In this document: one piece after another, positions 44,785 through 53,543 of the stretch | Layout of the letters: each line of letters opens with the position of its first letter | How positions within the stretch are numbered: the stretch's first letter is position 1 | Assembly: GCA_003987775.1 (NCBI GenBank) | Contig: RXJD01000037.1 | Coordinates: 62,001 to 126,000 of the forward strand | DNA length: 64,000 nt | Direction: 5' to 3' | Source: Mycobacterium sp. | GTDB lineage: Bacteria; Actinomycetota; Actinomycetes; Mycobacteriales; Mycobacteriaceae | Position numbers and translations under genes: made by a program | Notes under the pieces: generated by a model | Databases searched by the model: none | Told to the model about the DNA's origin: nothing | What the model saw: the letters and a program-made list of their open reading frames with translations, nothing else

Positions 44785-46870
44785 GCTTGGTGCTGTGTGG
44801 GACGGACTTGCCGCGACTGTAACCCGACGACTCTCCTGGCTGCTCGCGCTCGGCGTCTTCGTACTGGGCGTCGGTTTCATGGTGCTGGTGGGCGGGAATG
44901 CCGCAGCGGGGCAGGCGCCGCTGTCGGTGCCTACCGACTCGGATTCGGCGAAGGTGCAGAAGCTGTCCAGCCAGTTTCCCGGTGGAGACCGGGTACCGCT
45001 CATCGTGGTGGTCAACGGTGCCGCCACCGACAGCGCGGACGCCCTGAAGCAGGCGTGTGAAGGCGCCCGCGACCGGATGCAGACGGAGTTAAATTCCGGC
45101 ACACCCGCGGCGCCGGTCCTGGTGTCGGCCGACGGCAAGGCCGCGATCGGGGTGGTGCCGGTCAGCGCCGAACTGTCCGGCTTGCCCCTCAGCGACGCGG
45201 TGGACGCGCTGCGCACCGCCGCCAATCGAGGCCTGCCCACCGGCATGACCGCCCATGTCACCGGCGGACCTGCATTCGGGGCGGACATCGCTAACGCGTT
45301 CAGCAACGCCAACGTCACCCTGCTGGCGGTAACCGCGGGGGTGGTGGCCCTGCTCCTGATTGCCACCTACCGCTCGCCCGTGCTGTGGCTGGTGCCGTTG
45401 GTGGTGATCGGATTCGCCGACCGGCTGGCCAGCGCGGTCGGTGTCGCGGTGGCGTCGCTGACCGGGTTGACCTTCGACGGCTCGACCTCAGGCATCACCA
45501 GCGTGCTGGTGTTCGGTGCCGGAACCAATTACGCGCTGTTGCTTATTTCGCGATACCGGCAAGAGCTCCGGCGTCATGACGATCACCGTGACGCGTTGCG
45601 GCGCGCGGTCCGGATGGCCGGGCCGGCGATCGTGGCCAGCAACGCCACCGTGGTGCTGGCGCTGCTCACCCTGATCTTCGCGTCCACGCCCAGCACGCGC
45701 AGCCTGGGAGCGCTGGCGGCCTGCGGTTTGTTGGTTGCGGCGGTCTCGGTCCTGCTGCTGTTGCCGCCGCTGCTGGCCGTGTGTGGACGGCGGCTGTTTT
45801 GGCCGTTCGTGCCGCAGCCCGGCGACACCCAGCACAGTGACACCGATACCGGCATCTGGCATCGCGTCGCCGAATCCGTTTCGCGCCGTCCGGTTTTGGT
45901 CGCTTCGGTCACGATCGCGCTGCTGGCCGTGCTGGCCACCGGACTGCTGACCACGCGCATCGGCCTCTCCCAAACCGAACAGTTTCGCGTCAAAGCAGAT
46001 TCGGTGACGGGCTTCGACATCGTGGCCCAGCACTTTCCGGCGGGCCTGGCCAACCCCACCGAGGTGATCGCGCCGGCCGACAAGGCGCCGCAGGTGCAGC
46101 AGGCGATCGTCGGCACTCCCGGCGTCATATCAGCGAACCCGTCCGGCACCTCGGCGACCGGGCTGACCAAGTGGTCGGTGGTGACCGATGCCGCACCGTC
46201 CTCTCCGCAGGCATTCACCACCATTGCGGCATTGCGACATTCGACCAAGGCGGTGACACCCGACGCCATAGTGGGTGGGCCGGACGCTCAGGCGCTGGAC
46301 GTGCGAGACGCGGCGGTACACGATCGGATCCTGCTGATACCGGCGATCCTGCTGGTGATCCTGGTCGTCCTGTACGCGCTGCTGAGGTCCGCTCTGGCAC
46401 CGCCGACATTGCTGGCGGCGACGATCCTGGGCGCACTGGCCGCGCTGGGCCTGGGCGGCTGGGCGAGCATGCATGTGTTCGGATTCCCGGCGCTGGACAA
46501 CATCGCGCCGCTCTACGCCTTCCTCTTTCTGGCCGCGCTCGGGGTGGACTACACCATCTTCCTGGTCACCCGTGCGCGTGAGGAGGCAGCCGAGCACGGG
46601 GCGCGCGACGGCATGGTGCGCGCGGTGTCGGCCACCGGCGGCGTCATCACCAGCGCGGGAATCGTTCTGGCCGCGGTCTTTTGCGTCCTCGGCGTATTGC
46701 CGCTGATCGTGATGACCCAACTGGGCATCATCGTGGGCCTGGGGATCCTGCTGGACACTTTCGTCGTCCGCACCCTGGTGATCCCTGCACTCTTCGCTCT
46801 GATCGGCGACCGTATCTGGTGGCCGGCTGACCTTAATCACGCCAAAACCGAAGGGAGACATCATGAATAA
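44783..46870 (+). CDS. MMPL/RND family transporter 2
   Basis: This 695-residue inner-membrane RND pump has an N-terminal helix 'LSWLLALGVFVLGVGFMVLV', a first helix bundle with 'GAGTNYALLLISRYRQEL' (Asn replaces the usual Asp of the proton relay), and a second bundle with 'LFLAALGVDYTIFLVTRARE', where Asp is kept. Loss of one Asp may alter coupling. ATG 44783 is used. The reading frame stays open far upstream through the marR and first transporter region but without coding sense. It overlaps tspO by 8 bp, linking them in one operon. Confidence 0.9.
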   Translation: MLGAVWDGLAATVTRRLSWLLALGVFVLGVGFMVLVGGNAAAGQAPLSVPTDSDSAKVQKLSSQFPGGDRVPLIVVVNGAATDSADALKQACEGARDRMQTELNSGTPAAPVLVSADGKAAIGVVPVSAELSGLPLSDAVDALRTAANRGLPTGMTAHVTGGPAFGADIANAFSNANVTLLAVTAGVVALLLIATYRSPVLWLVPLVVIGFADRLASAVGVAVASLTGLTFDGSTSGITSVLVFGAGTNYALLLISRYRQELRRHDDHRDALRRAVRMAGPAIVASNATVVLALLTLIFASTPSTRSLGALAACGLLVAAVSVLLLLPPLLAVCGRRLFWPFVPQPGDTQHSDTDTGIWHRVAESVSRRPVLVASVTIALLAVLATGLLTTRIGLSQTEQFRVKADSVTGFDIVAQHFPAGLANPTEVIAPADKAPQVQQAIVGTPGVISANPSGTSATGLTKWSVVTDAAPSSPQAFTTIAALRHSTKAVTPDAIVGGPDAQALDVRDAAVHDRILLIPAILLVILVVLYALLRSALAPPTLLAATILGALAALGLGGWASMHVFGFPALDNIAPLYAFLFLAALGVDYTIFLVTRAREEAAEHGARDGMVRAVSATGGVITSAGIVLAAVFCVLGVLPLIVMTQLGIIVGLGILLDTFVVRTLVIPALFALIGDRIWWPADLNHAKTEGRHHE

Positions 46871-47342
46871 GTCAACTCTGGCCGGCACCGCGCTGGCCGT
46901 CACCGCGGCGGCGGCGTCCGGGAGCGTCGCCAGCCCCAACCGGACACCGGGTTGGTACGACCGGCTCCGCAAGCCCAGTTTCCAGCCGCCCAAGGTGGCC
47001 TTCCCGATCGCCTGGACCAGCCTGTACACCGACATCGCGGTCACCTCCGCGAACACCATCGATCGCTTCCGCGAGGACGGGCGCGACGCGGAAGCCCGCA
47101 ACTACGCCGCGGCCCTCGGCGTCAACCTGGCGATCAACGCGGGCTGGAGCTGGCTTTTCTTCCGCTACCACAAGCTGGGCCCCTCTGCGGTGGGCGCCGC
47201 GGCGCTGACCGCCAGCAGCGCCGACCTGGTGCGACGCGCCGTCGACGCCGACCCACAAAAGGGCTGGGCCCTGCTGCCCTACCCGCTGTGGTGTGGATTC
47301 GCCACCGTATTGGCCACGAGCATCTGGCGGCTGAACCGCTGA
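46863..47342 (+). CDS. tspO: TspO/MBR (CrtK-like) membrane protein
   Basis: This 159-residue TspO-family protein has 'PGWYDRLRKPSFQPPKVAF', 'PIAWTSLYTDIAV' and 'LGVNLAINAGWSWLFFRYHKLG', the typical Trp- and Pro-rich five-helix fold. TspO binds porphyrins and other tetrapyrroles or sterols and in Rhodobacter (as CrtK) modulates carotenoid and photopigment genes. ATG 46863 overlaps transporter 2 by 8 bp, and phr follows by 13 bp: an MMPL-tspO-phr operon. With the SOUL protein it hints at handling photosensitising tetrapyrroles. Confidence 0.92.
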   Translation: MNKSTLAGTALAVTAAAASGSVASPNRTPGWYDRLRKPSFQPPKVAFPIAWTSLYTDIAVTSANTIDRFREDGRDAEARNYAAALGVNLAINAGWSWLFFRYHKLGPSAVGAAALTASSADLVRRAVDADPQKGWALLPYPLWCGFATVLATSIWRLNR

Positions 47343-47355
47343 AGGAGGGCCGACC

Positions 47356-48690
47356 ATGCCGGCACTGTTGTGGTTTCGACGCGACCTTCGGTTGCGTGAT
47401 CACCCCGCGCTTGCGGCCGCATCGGAGAACGACGAAGTGCTGGCCTGTTTCGTGCTCGATCCGCGACTGGAGGCGTCGTCCGGACCGCGGCGCCTGCAGT
47501 TTCTCGGTGACTCGCTGCGCCGGCTTAATGACGATCTGGGCGGTCGGCTGCTGGTGACACGCGGGCGCCCGGAGGAGCGAATTCCATTCCTCGCCAAGTC
47601 GATCGAGGCCGCTGCGGTGCACATCTCGGAGGACTTCACGCCGTTCGGGCGGCGCCGCGACGAGCGGGTCCGCGATGCGTTGGACACGGTGCCACTGGTC
47701 GCCACGGGCTCGCCGTACCTGGTTTCGCCCGGGCGGGTCACCAAGGACGACGGCACGCCCTACAAGGTGTTCACGCCCTTCTTCGGCAGGTGGCGCGAAA
47801 CCGGTTGGCGCTCCCCCGCCTCTACCGATGCCGACAGCGCACGCTGGATCGACCCGTCGCAAGTGAAGTCCCGCAAAGAGGTCAAGGCGCCCGACCCTGG
47901 CGTCGAGCTGGATCTCGCGGCCGGCGAGGCGGCGGCCCTGTCCCAGTGGGCGTCGTTCCTCGAGGCTGGGGTGCAAGGCTACGCCGACGACCGCAATCGG
48001 CCGGATCTGCCCGGCACCAGCCGGATGTCGGCGCACCTGAAATTCGGCACCATTCACCCCCGGACGATGGTCGCCGACCTCAACCGGCGGCGCCAGGGCG
48101 ACTCAGCCTACTTGCGGGAGTTGGCATTTCGCGATTTCTACGCCTCGGTGTTGCATCACTGGCCGCACAGTGTCTGGTGGAATTGGAACCGCGACTTCGA
48201 CGCCATCGAAACCGACACCGACGCGCAGGCCAAGCGCAAATTCGAGGCATGGAAGGCGGGCGAAACCGGCTACCCGTTCGTGGACGCCGGGATGCGCCAA
48301 CTGCGCGAGACCGGGTTCATGCACAACCGGGTGCGCATGATCGTGGCCTCGTTCCTCGTCAAGGACCTTCATCTGCCCTGGCAATGGGGCGCCCGCTGGT
48401 TCCTCGAGCAACTGGTGGACGGCGATATGGCCAGCAATCAGCACGGCTGGCAGTGGAGTGCCGGCTGCGGCACCGATGCGGCACCGTACTTCCGGGTGTT
48501 CAACCCGACCAAACAGGGCGAAAAGTTCGATCCCGCAGGCGATTACATTCGCCGGTGGGTACCCGAACTGGCCGATGCCGACGATGTCCACCTGGCCAAG
48601 GGGAAGCGGCCGAAAGGCTATCCCGAACCCATCGTGGACCATGCGGCCGAGCGCACAGAGGCGCTGCGGCGCTACCGGGACATCAGCTGA
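47356..48690 (+). CDS. phr: Deoxyribodipyrimidine photolyase (class I CPD)
   Basis: This 444-residue flavoenzyme repairs UV-induced cyclobutane pyrimidine dimers with blue light. The N-terminal antenna domain starts 'MPALLWFRRDLRLRDHPAL'. The C-terminal FAD domain has 'TSRMSAHLKFGTIHPRTM', 'LRELAFRDFYASVL', 'YPFVDAGMRQLRETGFMHNR' and 'GDMASNQHGWQWSAGCGTD', all class I signatures, including the Asn and Trp around the flavin. ATG 47356 follows GAAGGAGGG. It is the second photolyase-like gene in the window and is co-transcribed with tspO. Confidence 0.96.
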   Translation: MPALLWFRRDLRLRDHPALAAASENDEVLACFVLDPRLEASSGPRRLQFLGDSLRRLNDDLGGRLLVTRGRPEERIPFLAKSIEAAAVHISEDFTPFGRRRDERVRDALDTVPLVATGSPYLVSPGRVTKDDGTPYKVFTPFFGRWRETGWRSPASTDADSARWIDPSQVKSRKEVKAPDPGVELDLAAGEAAALSQWASFLEAGVQGYADDRNRPDLPGTSRMSAHLKFGTIHPRTMVADLNRRRQGDSAYLRELAFRDFYASVLHHWPHSVWWNWNRDFDAIETDTDAQAKRKFEAWKAGETGYPFVDAGMRQLRETGFMHNRVRMIVASFLVKDLHLPWQWGARWFLEQLVDGDMASNQHGWQWSAGCGTDAAPYFRVFNPTKQGEKFDPAGDYIRRWVPELADADDVHLAKGKRPKGYPEPIVDHAAERTEALRRYRDIS

Positions 48691-48785
48691 GGCAGCCATT
48701 TGGCTGATTCGCTTTTCAGATGGTCGCCGGCGTGCCATTATCTCCCCGACTCATCACGGGGTTCTACACACGCCAGGGAGGCGCT

Positions 48786-49331
48786 ATGGCTCGGATCGTT
48801 CGGACGTTGCTGGTCTCGGGTGCCGCCGTCGGCCTGATGGCCAGTGCCGGGGCCTGCTCGTGTTCGGTCGGATCTTCGGGGCCCAAGACGGTGAGCAAGA
48901 AGGACGTCGCCGGCCAGATCATCACCAAGATGACCGACGCAAACGGCAACAAGCCGAGTTCGGTGAGCTGTCCGGACGACCTGCCGGCCAAGGTGGGCGC
49001 GCAGACCAACTGCGAGATGAAGGTCAAGGACGAGACCTACAACGTCAACGTCACCGTCACCAGCGTCGAGGGCAAGGACGTGAAGTTCGACATGGTGGAG
49101 ACGGTCGACAAGGACCAGGTCGCCCACATCATCAGCGACAAGCTCTACCAGCAGGTCGGTCAGCGGCCCGACGCGGTCACCTGCCCGGAGAACCTGAAGG
49201 GCTACGAAGGCGCCACGCTGCGCTGCCAGCTCACCGACGGCAGCTCCAAGTACGGCATCAATGTCACCGTCACCAACGTGGTCGGTGGGGACGTCAACTT
49301 CGACATCAAGGTCGACGACCACCCCGAATAG
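48786..49331 (+). CDS. DUF4333 lipoprotein with two tandem domains
   Basis: This 181-residue exported lipoprotein has the signal 'MARIVRTLLVSGAAVGLMA' with a Cys-rich lipobox region 'SAGACSCSVG' (Cys at about 24 and 26). Two DUF4333 modules follow at about 38-103 and 108-178, each with one 'SCPDDL.AK.GA' or 'TCPENL.GYEGA' block and a 'C.....Y.VNVTVT' strand; each module has two Cys that probably form a disulfide. ATG 48786 has GGGAGG seven bases upstream. The family is common in mycobacteria and of unknown role. Internal duplication is clear. Confidence 0.88.
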   Translation: MARIVRTLLVSGAAVGLMASAGACSCSVGSSGPKTVSKKDVAGQIITKMTDANGNKPSSVSCPDDLPAKVGAQTNCEMKVKDETYNVNVTVTSVEGKDVKFDMVETVDKDQVAHIISDKLYQQVGQRPDAVTCPENLKGYEGATLRCQLTDGSSKYGINVTVTNVVGGDVNFDIKVDDHPE

Positions 49332-49359
49332 GCCGCTCCCCGGGTGTGCGTCCGCCGAG

Positions 49360-49408
49360 ACTGACGCTGCGCACAGTTGGCGCGGCGTGTCGTGTGCGTG
49401 CGGTCAGT
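49360..49408. terminator. Imperfect hairpin between convergent genes
   Basis: ACTGACGCTGCGCACA (49360-49375) and TGTGCGTGCGGTCAGT (49393-49408) pair at about 13 of 16 positions around a 17-base loop. The hairpin lies between the DUF4333 gene and the convergent acetyltransferase. No U-tract follows on either strand, so a bidirectional non-canonical terminator or a dispersed repeat is possible. Confidence 0.45.
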
Positions 49409-49436
49409 GTCGCGCAGTCCGCAGGCCAAGCGGTTT

Positions 49437-50174
49437 CTACTGAGCGGCCTTCTTGCGTTCGATATCGGCAAGTGCCGCAGCCAGTTCGGCGCGTTGGGCG
49501 GCTGAGGTTTCCCACGACAGCTTGCGGTTCTTGACCACCTTGGCCGGCGCGCCGACCGCGATCGAATAATCCGGGATGACGCCGCGGACCACCGCGTGCG
49601 ACCCCAGGACGCACCCTCGGCCGACGGCCGTGCCACGCAGCACCGATACCTTGACCCCGATCCAGGTGTCGGGGCCGATTCGCACCGGCGACTTGATGAT
49701 GCCCTGGTCCTTGATCGGCAGCGTGATGTCGTCCATCCGGTGGTCGAAGTCGCACAGGTAGCACCAGTCGGCCATCAGAGCGGAGTCGCCGAGCTCGATG
49801 TCCAGGTAGCAGTTGATGACGTTGTCGCGGCCCAGCACCACCTTGTCACCGAACCGCAGCGAGCCCTCGTGCGCCCGGATCGTGTTCTTGTCCCCGATGT
49901 GCACCCAGCGCCCGATCTCCAGCTGCGCCAATTCGGGTGTGCAGTGGATCTCGACGCCCTTGCCCAGAAACACCATGCCGCGGGTGATGATGTGCGGATT
50001 CTGCAGCTTGAACTTCAGCAGCCGCCAATATCGCACCAGGTACCACGGGGTGTATGCCTTGTTGCGCAGTACCCACCTCAGCGAGGCGAGCGTCAGGAAT
50101 TTCGCCTGGCGCGGATCCCTGAGCCGCCCTCCCCGCCACCTGCGATGCAGCGGAGCACCCCACATGCTCGTCAT
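49437..50174 (-). CDS. Left-handed beta-helix acetyltransferase (Rv3034c homologue)
   Basis: This 245-residue hexapeptide-repeat acyltransferase carries repeats such as 'IGRWVHIGDKNTIRAHEGSL', 'GDKVVLGRDNVINCYLDIEL' and 'IGPDTWIGVKVSVLRGTAVG'. The C-terminal cap 'GVIPDYSIAVGAPAKVVKNR' is typical of the maltose/galactoside acetyltransferase group. In mycobacteria the homologue lies in the methylglucose lipopolysaccharide locus and is a candidate for acylating the polysaccharide. ATG 50174 (or ATG 50165). It is the first backbone gene after the accessory block and diverges from the beta-propeller lipoprotein. Confidence 0.88.
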   Translation of the reverse strand: MTSMWGAPLHRRWRGGRLRDPRQAKFLTLASLRWVLRNKAYTPWYLVRYWRLLKFKLQNPHIITRGMVFLGKGVEIHCTPELAQLEIGRWVHIGDKNTIRAHEGSLRFGDKVVLGRDNVINCYLDIELGDSALMADWCYLCDFDHRMDDITLPIKDQGIIKSPVRIGPDTWIGVKVSVLRGTAVGRGCVLGSHAVVRGVIPDYSIAVGAPAKVVKNRKLSWETSAAQRAELAAALADIERKKAAQ

Positions 50175-50257
50175 GTGCCGAAGCCTACCGACGACGGAGC
50201 CGCCCGGACCGGCGGGCTGCGGAGTTGGGCGATCGGCCGCCCGCGATACCCTCACGT

Positions 50258-51523
50258 GTGCTCGCGCGACGTCTCCTGACGCCTGTCCTGGTGGCCATCC
50301 TCACCCTCGGGCTCGGCGGTTGCGGTAACACGGACTCCTGGGTGGACGCCGCACCCGCGCTGGGCTGGCCGGCGCAGTACGGCGACGCCGCCAACAGCAG
50401 CTACAGCCCCACGACGGGCGCCGGCAAGCTCGTCCTGCGGTGGACTCGCTCGGCCAAGGGAAGCGTGGCGGCCGGCCCCGCCCTCGGAGCACGCGGCTTC
50501 CTGGCGCTCAACGCACAGACCCCGGGTGGCTGCTCCTTCATGGAATGGGAGATCGGCAACGGCCGGCAGCGCTGGTGCACCCGCCTGGTGCAGGGCGGCG
50601 GCTTCGGTGGCCCGCTGTTCGACGGCTTCGACAACCTCTACGTCGGGCAACCCGGAGCCATCATCTCGTTCCCGCCGACCCAGTGGACGCGCTGGCGGCA
50701 GCCGGTGATCGGGATGCCGACCACCCCGCGGTTCCTGGGCGACGGCCATTTGCTGGTCAGCACTCACCTGGGACAGCTACTGGTTTTCGACACCCACCGC
50801 GGTGCCGTCGTCGGGACCGCGCTGGATCTGGTGGAGGGCGTCGACCCGGCCGATGCGACACGCGGACTGGCCGACTGCGCGCCGGCCCGCGCGGGCTGCC
50901 CGGTGGCGGCTGCGCCCGCATTCTCGCCGGCGAGCGGGGCGGTGGTCGTCAGCGTCTGGCAGCCGGGGGCACCGGCAGCTGGACTGATCGGGCTGAAGTA
51001 CCGCGGCGGGCAGCTGTCCCGCGAGTGGACCAGCGACGCCGTCAGCGCCGGCGTGCTGGGCAGTCCGGTGCTGTCCGCCGACGGCACCACCGTCTACGTC
51101 AACGGCCGCGACCAACGGTTGTGGGCGCTGCAAGCCGCCGACGGCAAGGTCAAATGGTCTGCGCCGCTAGGCTTTACGGCGCAGACGCCACCGTCGGTCA
51201 CGCCGCAGGGTCTGATTCTTTCCGGCGGCGGCCCCGATGCCCGGCTCGCCGCCTTCCACGACAAAGGCGATCATGCCGACTCGGCCTGGCGACGCGACGA
51301 CGTCACCCCGCTGTCGACCGCGTCGGTGGCCGGCGGCAGTGTCGGCTACACGGTGTCGGCCGGGATGAACCTGCTGGTCTTCGACCCTGGCGATGGCCAC
51401 ACCGTCAACATGTATGCGCTGCCGGGAGCCACCGGATCCCCGGTCGGAGTGTCGGTGGGCAAGGACCGGCAGGTGGTGGTCACCACCAGCGACGGACAGG
51501 TGTACTCCTTCGAGCCCGCCTGA
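50258..51523 (+). CDS. PQQ-like beta-propeller lipoprotein (Rv3035 homologue)
   Basis: This 421-residue exported lipoprotein has the n-region 'VLARRLLTP', hydrophobic core 'VLVAILTLGL' and lipobox 'LGGCGN' (Cys about 23). The mature part consists of repeated beta-blades ending in patterns such as 'LLVFDTHRGAVVGTAL', 'VYVNGRDQRLWALQAADGKV' and 'VYSFEPA', like PQQ/BamB-type propellers. No enzymatic residues are evident; a scaffolding or glycan-binding role is possible. GTG 50258 is chosen to fit the signal peptide; TTG 50225 is an alternative. The order matches Rv3035. Confidence 0.85.
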   Translation: MLARRLLTPVLVAILTLGLGGCGNTDSWVDAAPALGWPAQYGDAANSSYSPTTGAGKLVLRWTRSAKGSVAAGPALGARGFLALNAQTPGGCSFMEWEIGNGRQRWCTRLVQGGGFGGPLFDGFDNLYVGQPGAIISFPPTQWTRWRQPVIGMPTTPRFLGDGHLLVSTHLGQLLVFDTHRGAVVGTALDLVEGVDPADATRGLADCAPARAGCPVAAAPAFSPASGAVVVSVWQPGAPAAGLIGLKYRGGQLSREWTSDAVSAGVLGSPVLSADGTTVYVNGRDQRLWALQAADGKVKWSAPLGFTAQTPPSVTPQGLILSGGGPDARLAAFHDKGDHADSAWRRDDVTPLSTASVAGGSVGYTVSAGMNLLVFDPGDGHTVNMYALPGATGSPVGVSVGKDRQVVVTTSDGQVYSFEPA

Positions 51524-51590
51524 CCGTTGGCTCTGCGTTGAGGGCGCGCGCTACTCGCATTTCGTCGCCACCGGCGCAGAATGAACGGCA

Positions 51591-52274
51591 CTAAATCGCC
51601 AGCGGCGGGATCGAGCTGCGAGGCACCTGCACCTGGGTGGCGCCGGCGAAGGACGGCAGTAACTCGCCCTGGGCGAAGTAGAAGATCAGCGCGTCGTCGG
51701 TGATCGCGAAGTTCTGGTAGTTGGTCGGGTCGTGACCGGCACCCGGCGAAATCGTCACACCCAGTCCGGTCTGGTGTTCCAGTTCCCGTTGCACGATTGG
51801 GAAGATCGCGTCCAGCGCGTTGGTATTGGGCGCAAACAGCGTGTCGAACGTGATGGGCTGCTTGCTCCCCAGGTTGTAGTTGAACGCCTTGAACCAGTTG
51901 GACGGCCGGGCCCCGCCGAGATCCTGGAAGAACTTCAGCACCACGCTGCGGGTGCGGGGCGGCTGTCCGGAGCTGTGTTGCTCGTTGGTGGCGTCCATCT
52001 GATAGGGCTGGTCACGCCGGCCGCCCGAACTCTGCGCGACGTTGACGAACCCGTCGCGGTTCTGCGTGATGTAGTCGGTCAGCGCTTGCTGGTCGGGATA
52101 GTCCACGGGAAAGGTCATGTCCAGTGTGTAGGTGGCGCTGGATTGGTGGATATGGCACATCTGGGCAGCCTCCAACGAGCCGCCCAGTGCGGCACACGAC
52201 GGCGGGGCGGCACTCGCCGGCCAGCCAACCAGGGCGGCGGCGGCCAGCGCTGCGGCCGCTATCAGATAACGCAT
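51591..52274 (-). CDS. MPT64-family secreted protein (Rv3036c/TB22.2 homologue)
   Basis: This 227-residue secreted protein has a Sec signal 'MRYLIAAAALAAAALVGWPASA' with an AxA site near residue 23. The mature part follows the MPT64/DUF3298 pattern: 'YTLDMTFPVDYPDQQALTDY', 'KAFNYNLGSKQPITFDTLF', 'FPIVQRELEHQTG', 'DPTNYQNFAITDDALIFYF' and 'VQVPRSSIPPL'. MPT64 homologues are abundant mycobacterial antigens of unclear function. ATG 52274 is chosen for the signal peptide. It is convergent with the beta-propeller gene. Confidence 0.92.
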   Translation of the reverse strand: MRYLIAAAALAAAALVGWPASAAPPSCAALGGSLEAAQMCHIHQSSATYTLDMTFPVDYPDQQALTDYITQNRDGFVNVAQSSGGRRDQPYQMDATNEQHSSGQPPRTRSVVLKFFQDLGGARPSNWFKAFNYNLGSKQPITFDTLFAPNTNALDAIFPIVQRELEHQTGLGVTISPGAGHDPTNYQNFAITDDALIFYFAQGELLPSFAGATQVQVPRSSIPPLAI

Positions 52275-52355
52275 CTCTGTCCTTGTACCGAGTCCTTGCA
52301 CACCAAAGTGGCGTAAGTACGCCCTATGGGGTAATCGCCGTCAGCGTACCCGGCG

Positions 52356-53543
52356 TTACCGAGACGGCCGGCAAACGTAGGCCACCGCGTGACTGGCACT
52401 CTTCGGGCCGCTGCGCCCGATCCTGGCGATGACCACCGAGAGCGCTCTGCCGCCGTGCAACCGCAGTCGGCGACGCAACTGGTCAGGATCCACCTGTACC
52501 CCGCGTACCAGGATTTCGGCCGCCCCGCAGTCCAGTGCCGACAGGGCCTGCCGCAACCGCCGCTCGTCGAAGGCCAGCTGCTCGAGAACTTCGAAGCCAC
52601 GGACTCCGGGCGGCAGCCGATCACCGGACAGGTAGGCGATCTCGGGGTCGAGCTGCCACAACCCGTGCCGGGCGCCGTAGTGACGCACCAGGCCGGCCCG
52701 GACGACGGCTCCATCGGGGTCGATGATCCATCGGCCCACCGTCCGCACCTCGCAGTCGTCCGGATCGGCGGAGGTGAGGTGTTCGCCGAGGTCGAGGATG
52801 CTCGCGCGTCGCCGCACACCCGGCTGGGCCAGGTCGCCCGACCACAGGCAGGCCTCGCGGACCGAGCCGCGGTAGGACGTCACCTCGATCTCCCCGTCGA
52901 AGCCGAGTCGGGCGACTTCGTCGAAATCGATTCCCGGAGCACACTTCACCGCGCTGTCCCGGCCGCGGTAGACGGTCAGCAACGGTCCCAGGGCGGGCTG
53001 GTAATCGGCCGGATTGAAACGGCGGCGGCCGCTGCCACGCCGGGCCGGGTCGACGATGACGGCCGCGCCGCGGGTGACCGGGTACAACGCATCGGCGCGG
53101 CACAGAGCTGTCGTCGCTCCGAGGTTGTGGCGCGCCATCGCCAGCCGGACGGGGTCGATGTCACTGCCGATGACCCGCTGCGCCACGCCGGAAAGCGCGG
53201 CAAGCTCGGTGCCGATCGAGCATGTCGCGTCGTGCACCACCCGCCCGGCCAGCCGGGCCGCCCGGTGCAGCGCTACCGGTGCGGCGGTGGCCTGCTGCAG
53301 AGCTTCGTCGGTGAACAGCCAGCCCGAGACGTCACCCAGACCGGCCAGCTTCTCGGCCGCCTTGCGGCGCAGCAACGTCGTCTCCACCAGCGCCGGAGCA
53401 CGCTCACCGAACCGGCGGCGCACCGCGTCGATGTCGGCAATCCGGGTGGCGTCACTGAACTCGAGGCCGGTGACAATCGCCAAAGCCTCGCGGCCGGCTT
53501 CCGAGCGCAGGTATCTGACGTCGCCGGTATCGAGCGGGCTCAG
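52356..53543 (-). CDS. Class I SAM methyltransferase with THUMP-like domain (Rv3037c homologue)
   Basis: This protein of about 395 residues is predicted to be an RNA-related methyltransferase. The N-terminus is 'DTGDVRYLRSEAGREALAI'. The SAM fold is 'GRVVHDATCSIGTELAAL', 'RVIGSDIDPVRLAMARHNL' and 'AAVIVDPARRGSGRRRF', where 'DPAR' recalls the TrmG10/NPPY-like catalytic position. A THUMP-like C-terminal region follows ('AAEILVRGVQVDPDQLRRRL'). No ATG, GTG or TTG lies at a suitable point: the frame has a CTG at 53543 overlapping the upstream stop as CTGA, and the next candidate, TTG 53483, would delete the conserved 'RYLRS' block. The start is therefore uncertain. Confidence 0.82.
   Translation of the reverse strand: MSPLDTGDVRYLRSEAGREALAIVTGLEFSDATRIADIDAVRRRFGERAPALVETTLLRRKAAEKLAGLGDVSGWLFTDEALQQATAAPVALHRAARLAGRVVHDATCSIGTELAALSGVAQRVIGSDIDPVRLAMARHNLGATTALCRADALYPVTRGAAVIVDPARRGSGRRRFNPADYQPALGPLLTVYRGRDSAVKCAPGIDFDEVARLGFDGEIEVTSYRGSVREACLWSGDLAQPGVRRRASILDLGEHLTSADPDDCEVRTVGRWIIDPDGAVVRAGLVRHYGARHGLWQLDPEIAYLSGDRLPPGVRGFEVLEQLAFDERRLRQALSALDCGAAEILVRGVQVDPDQLRRRLRLHGGRALSVVIARIGRSGPKSASHAVAYVCRPSR

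Noticed and set aside
43184..46870. A single open frame of about 1,228 codons joining the first transporter region to the second
   Set aside because: Only the part from ATG 44783 has MMPL similarity. The upstream part is Arg/His-rich out-of-frame sequence over the first transporter and antisense to marR, typical of open frames in GC-rich DNA.
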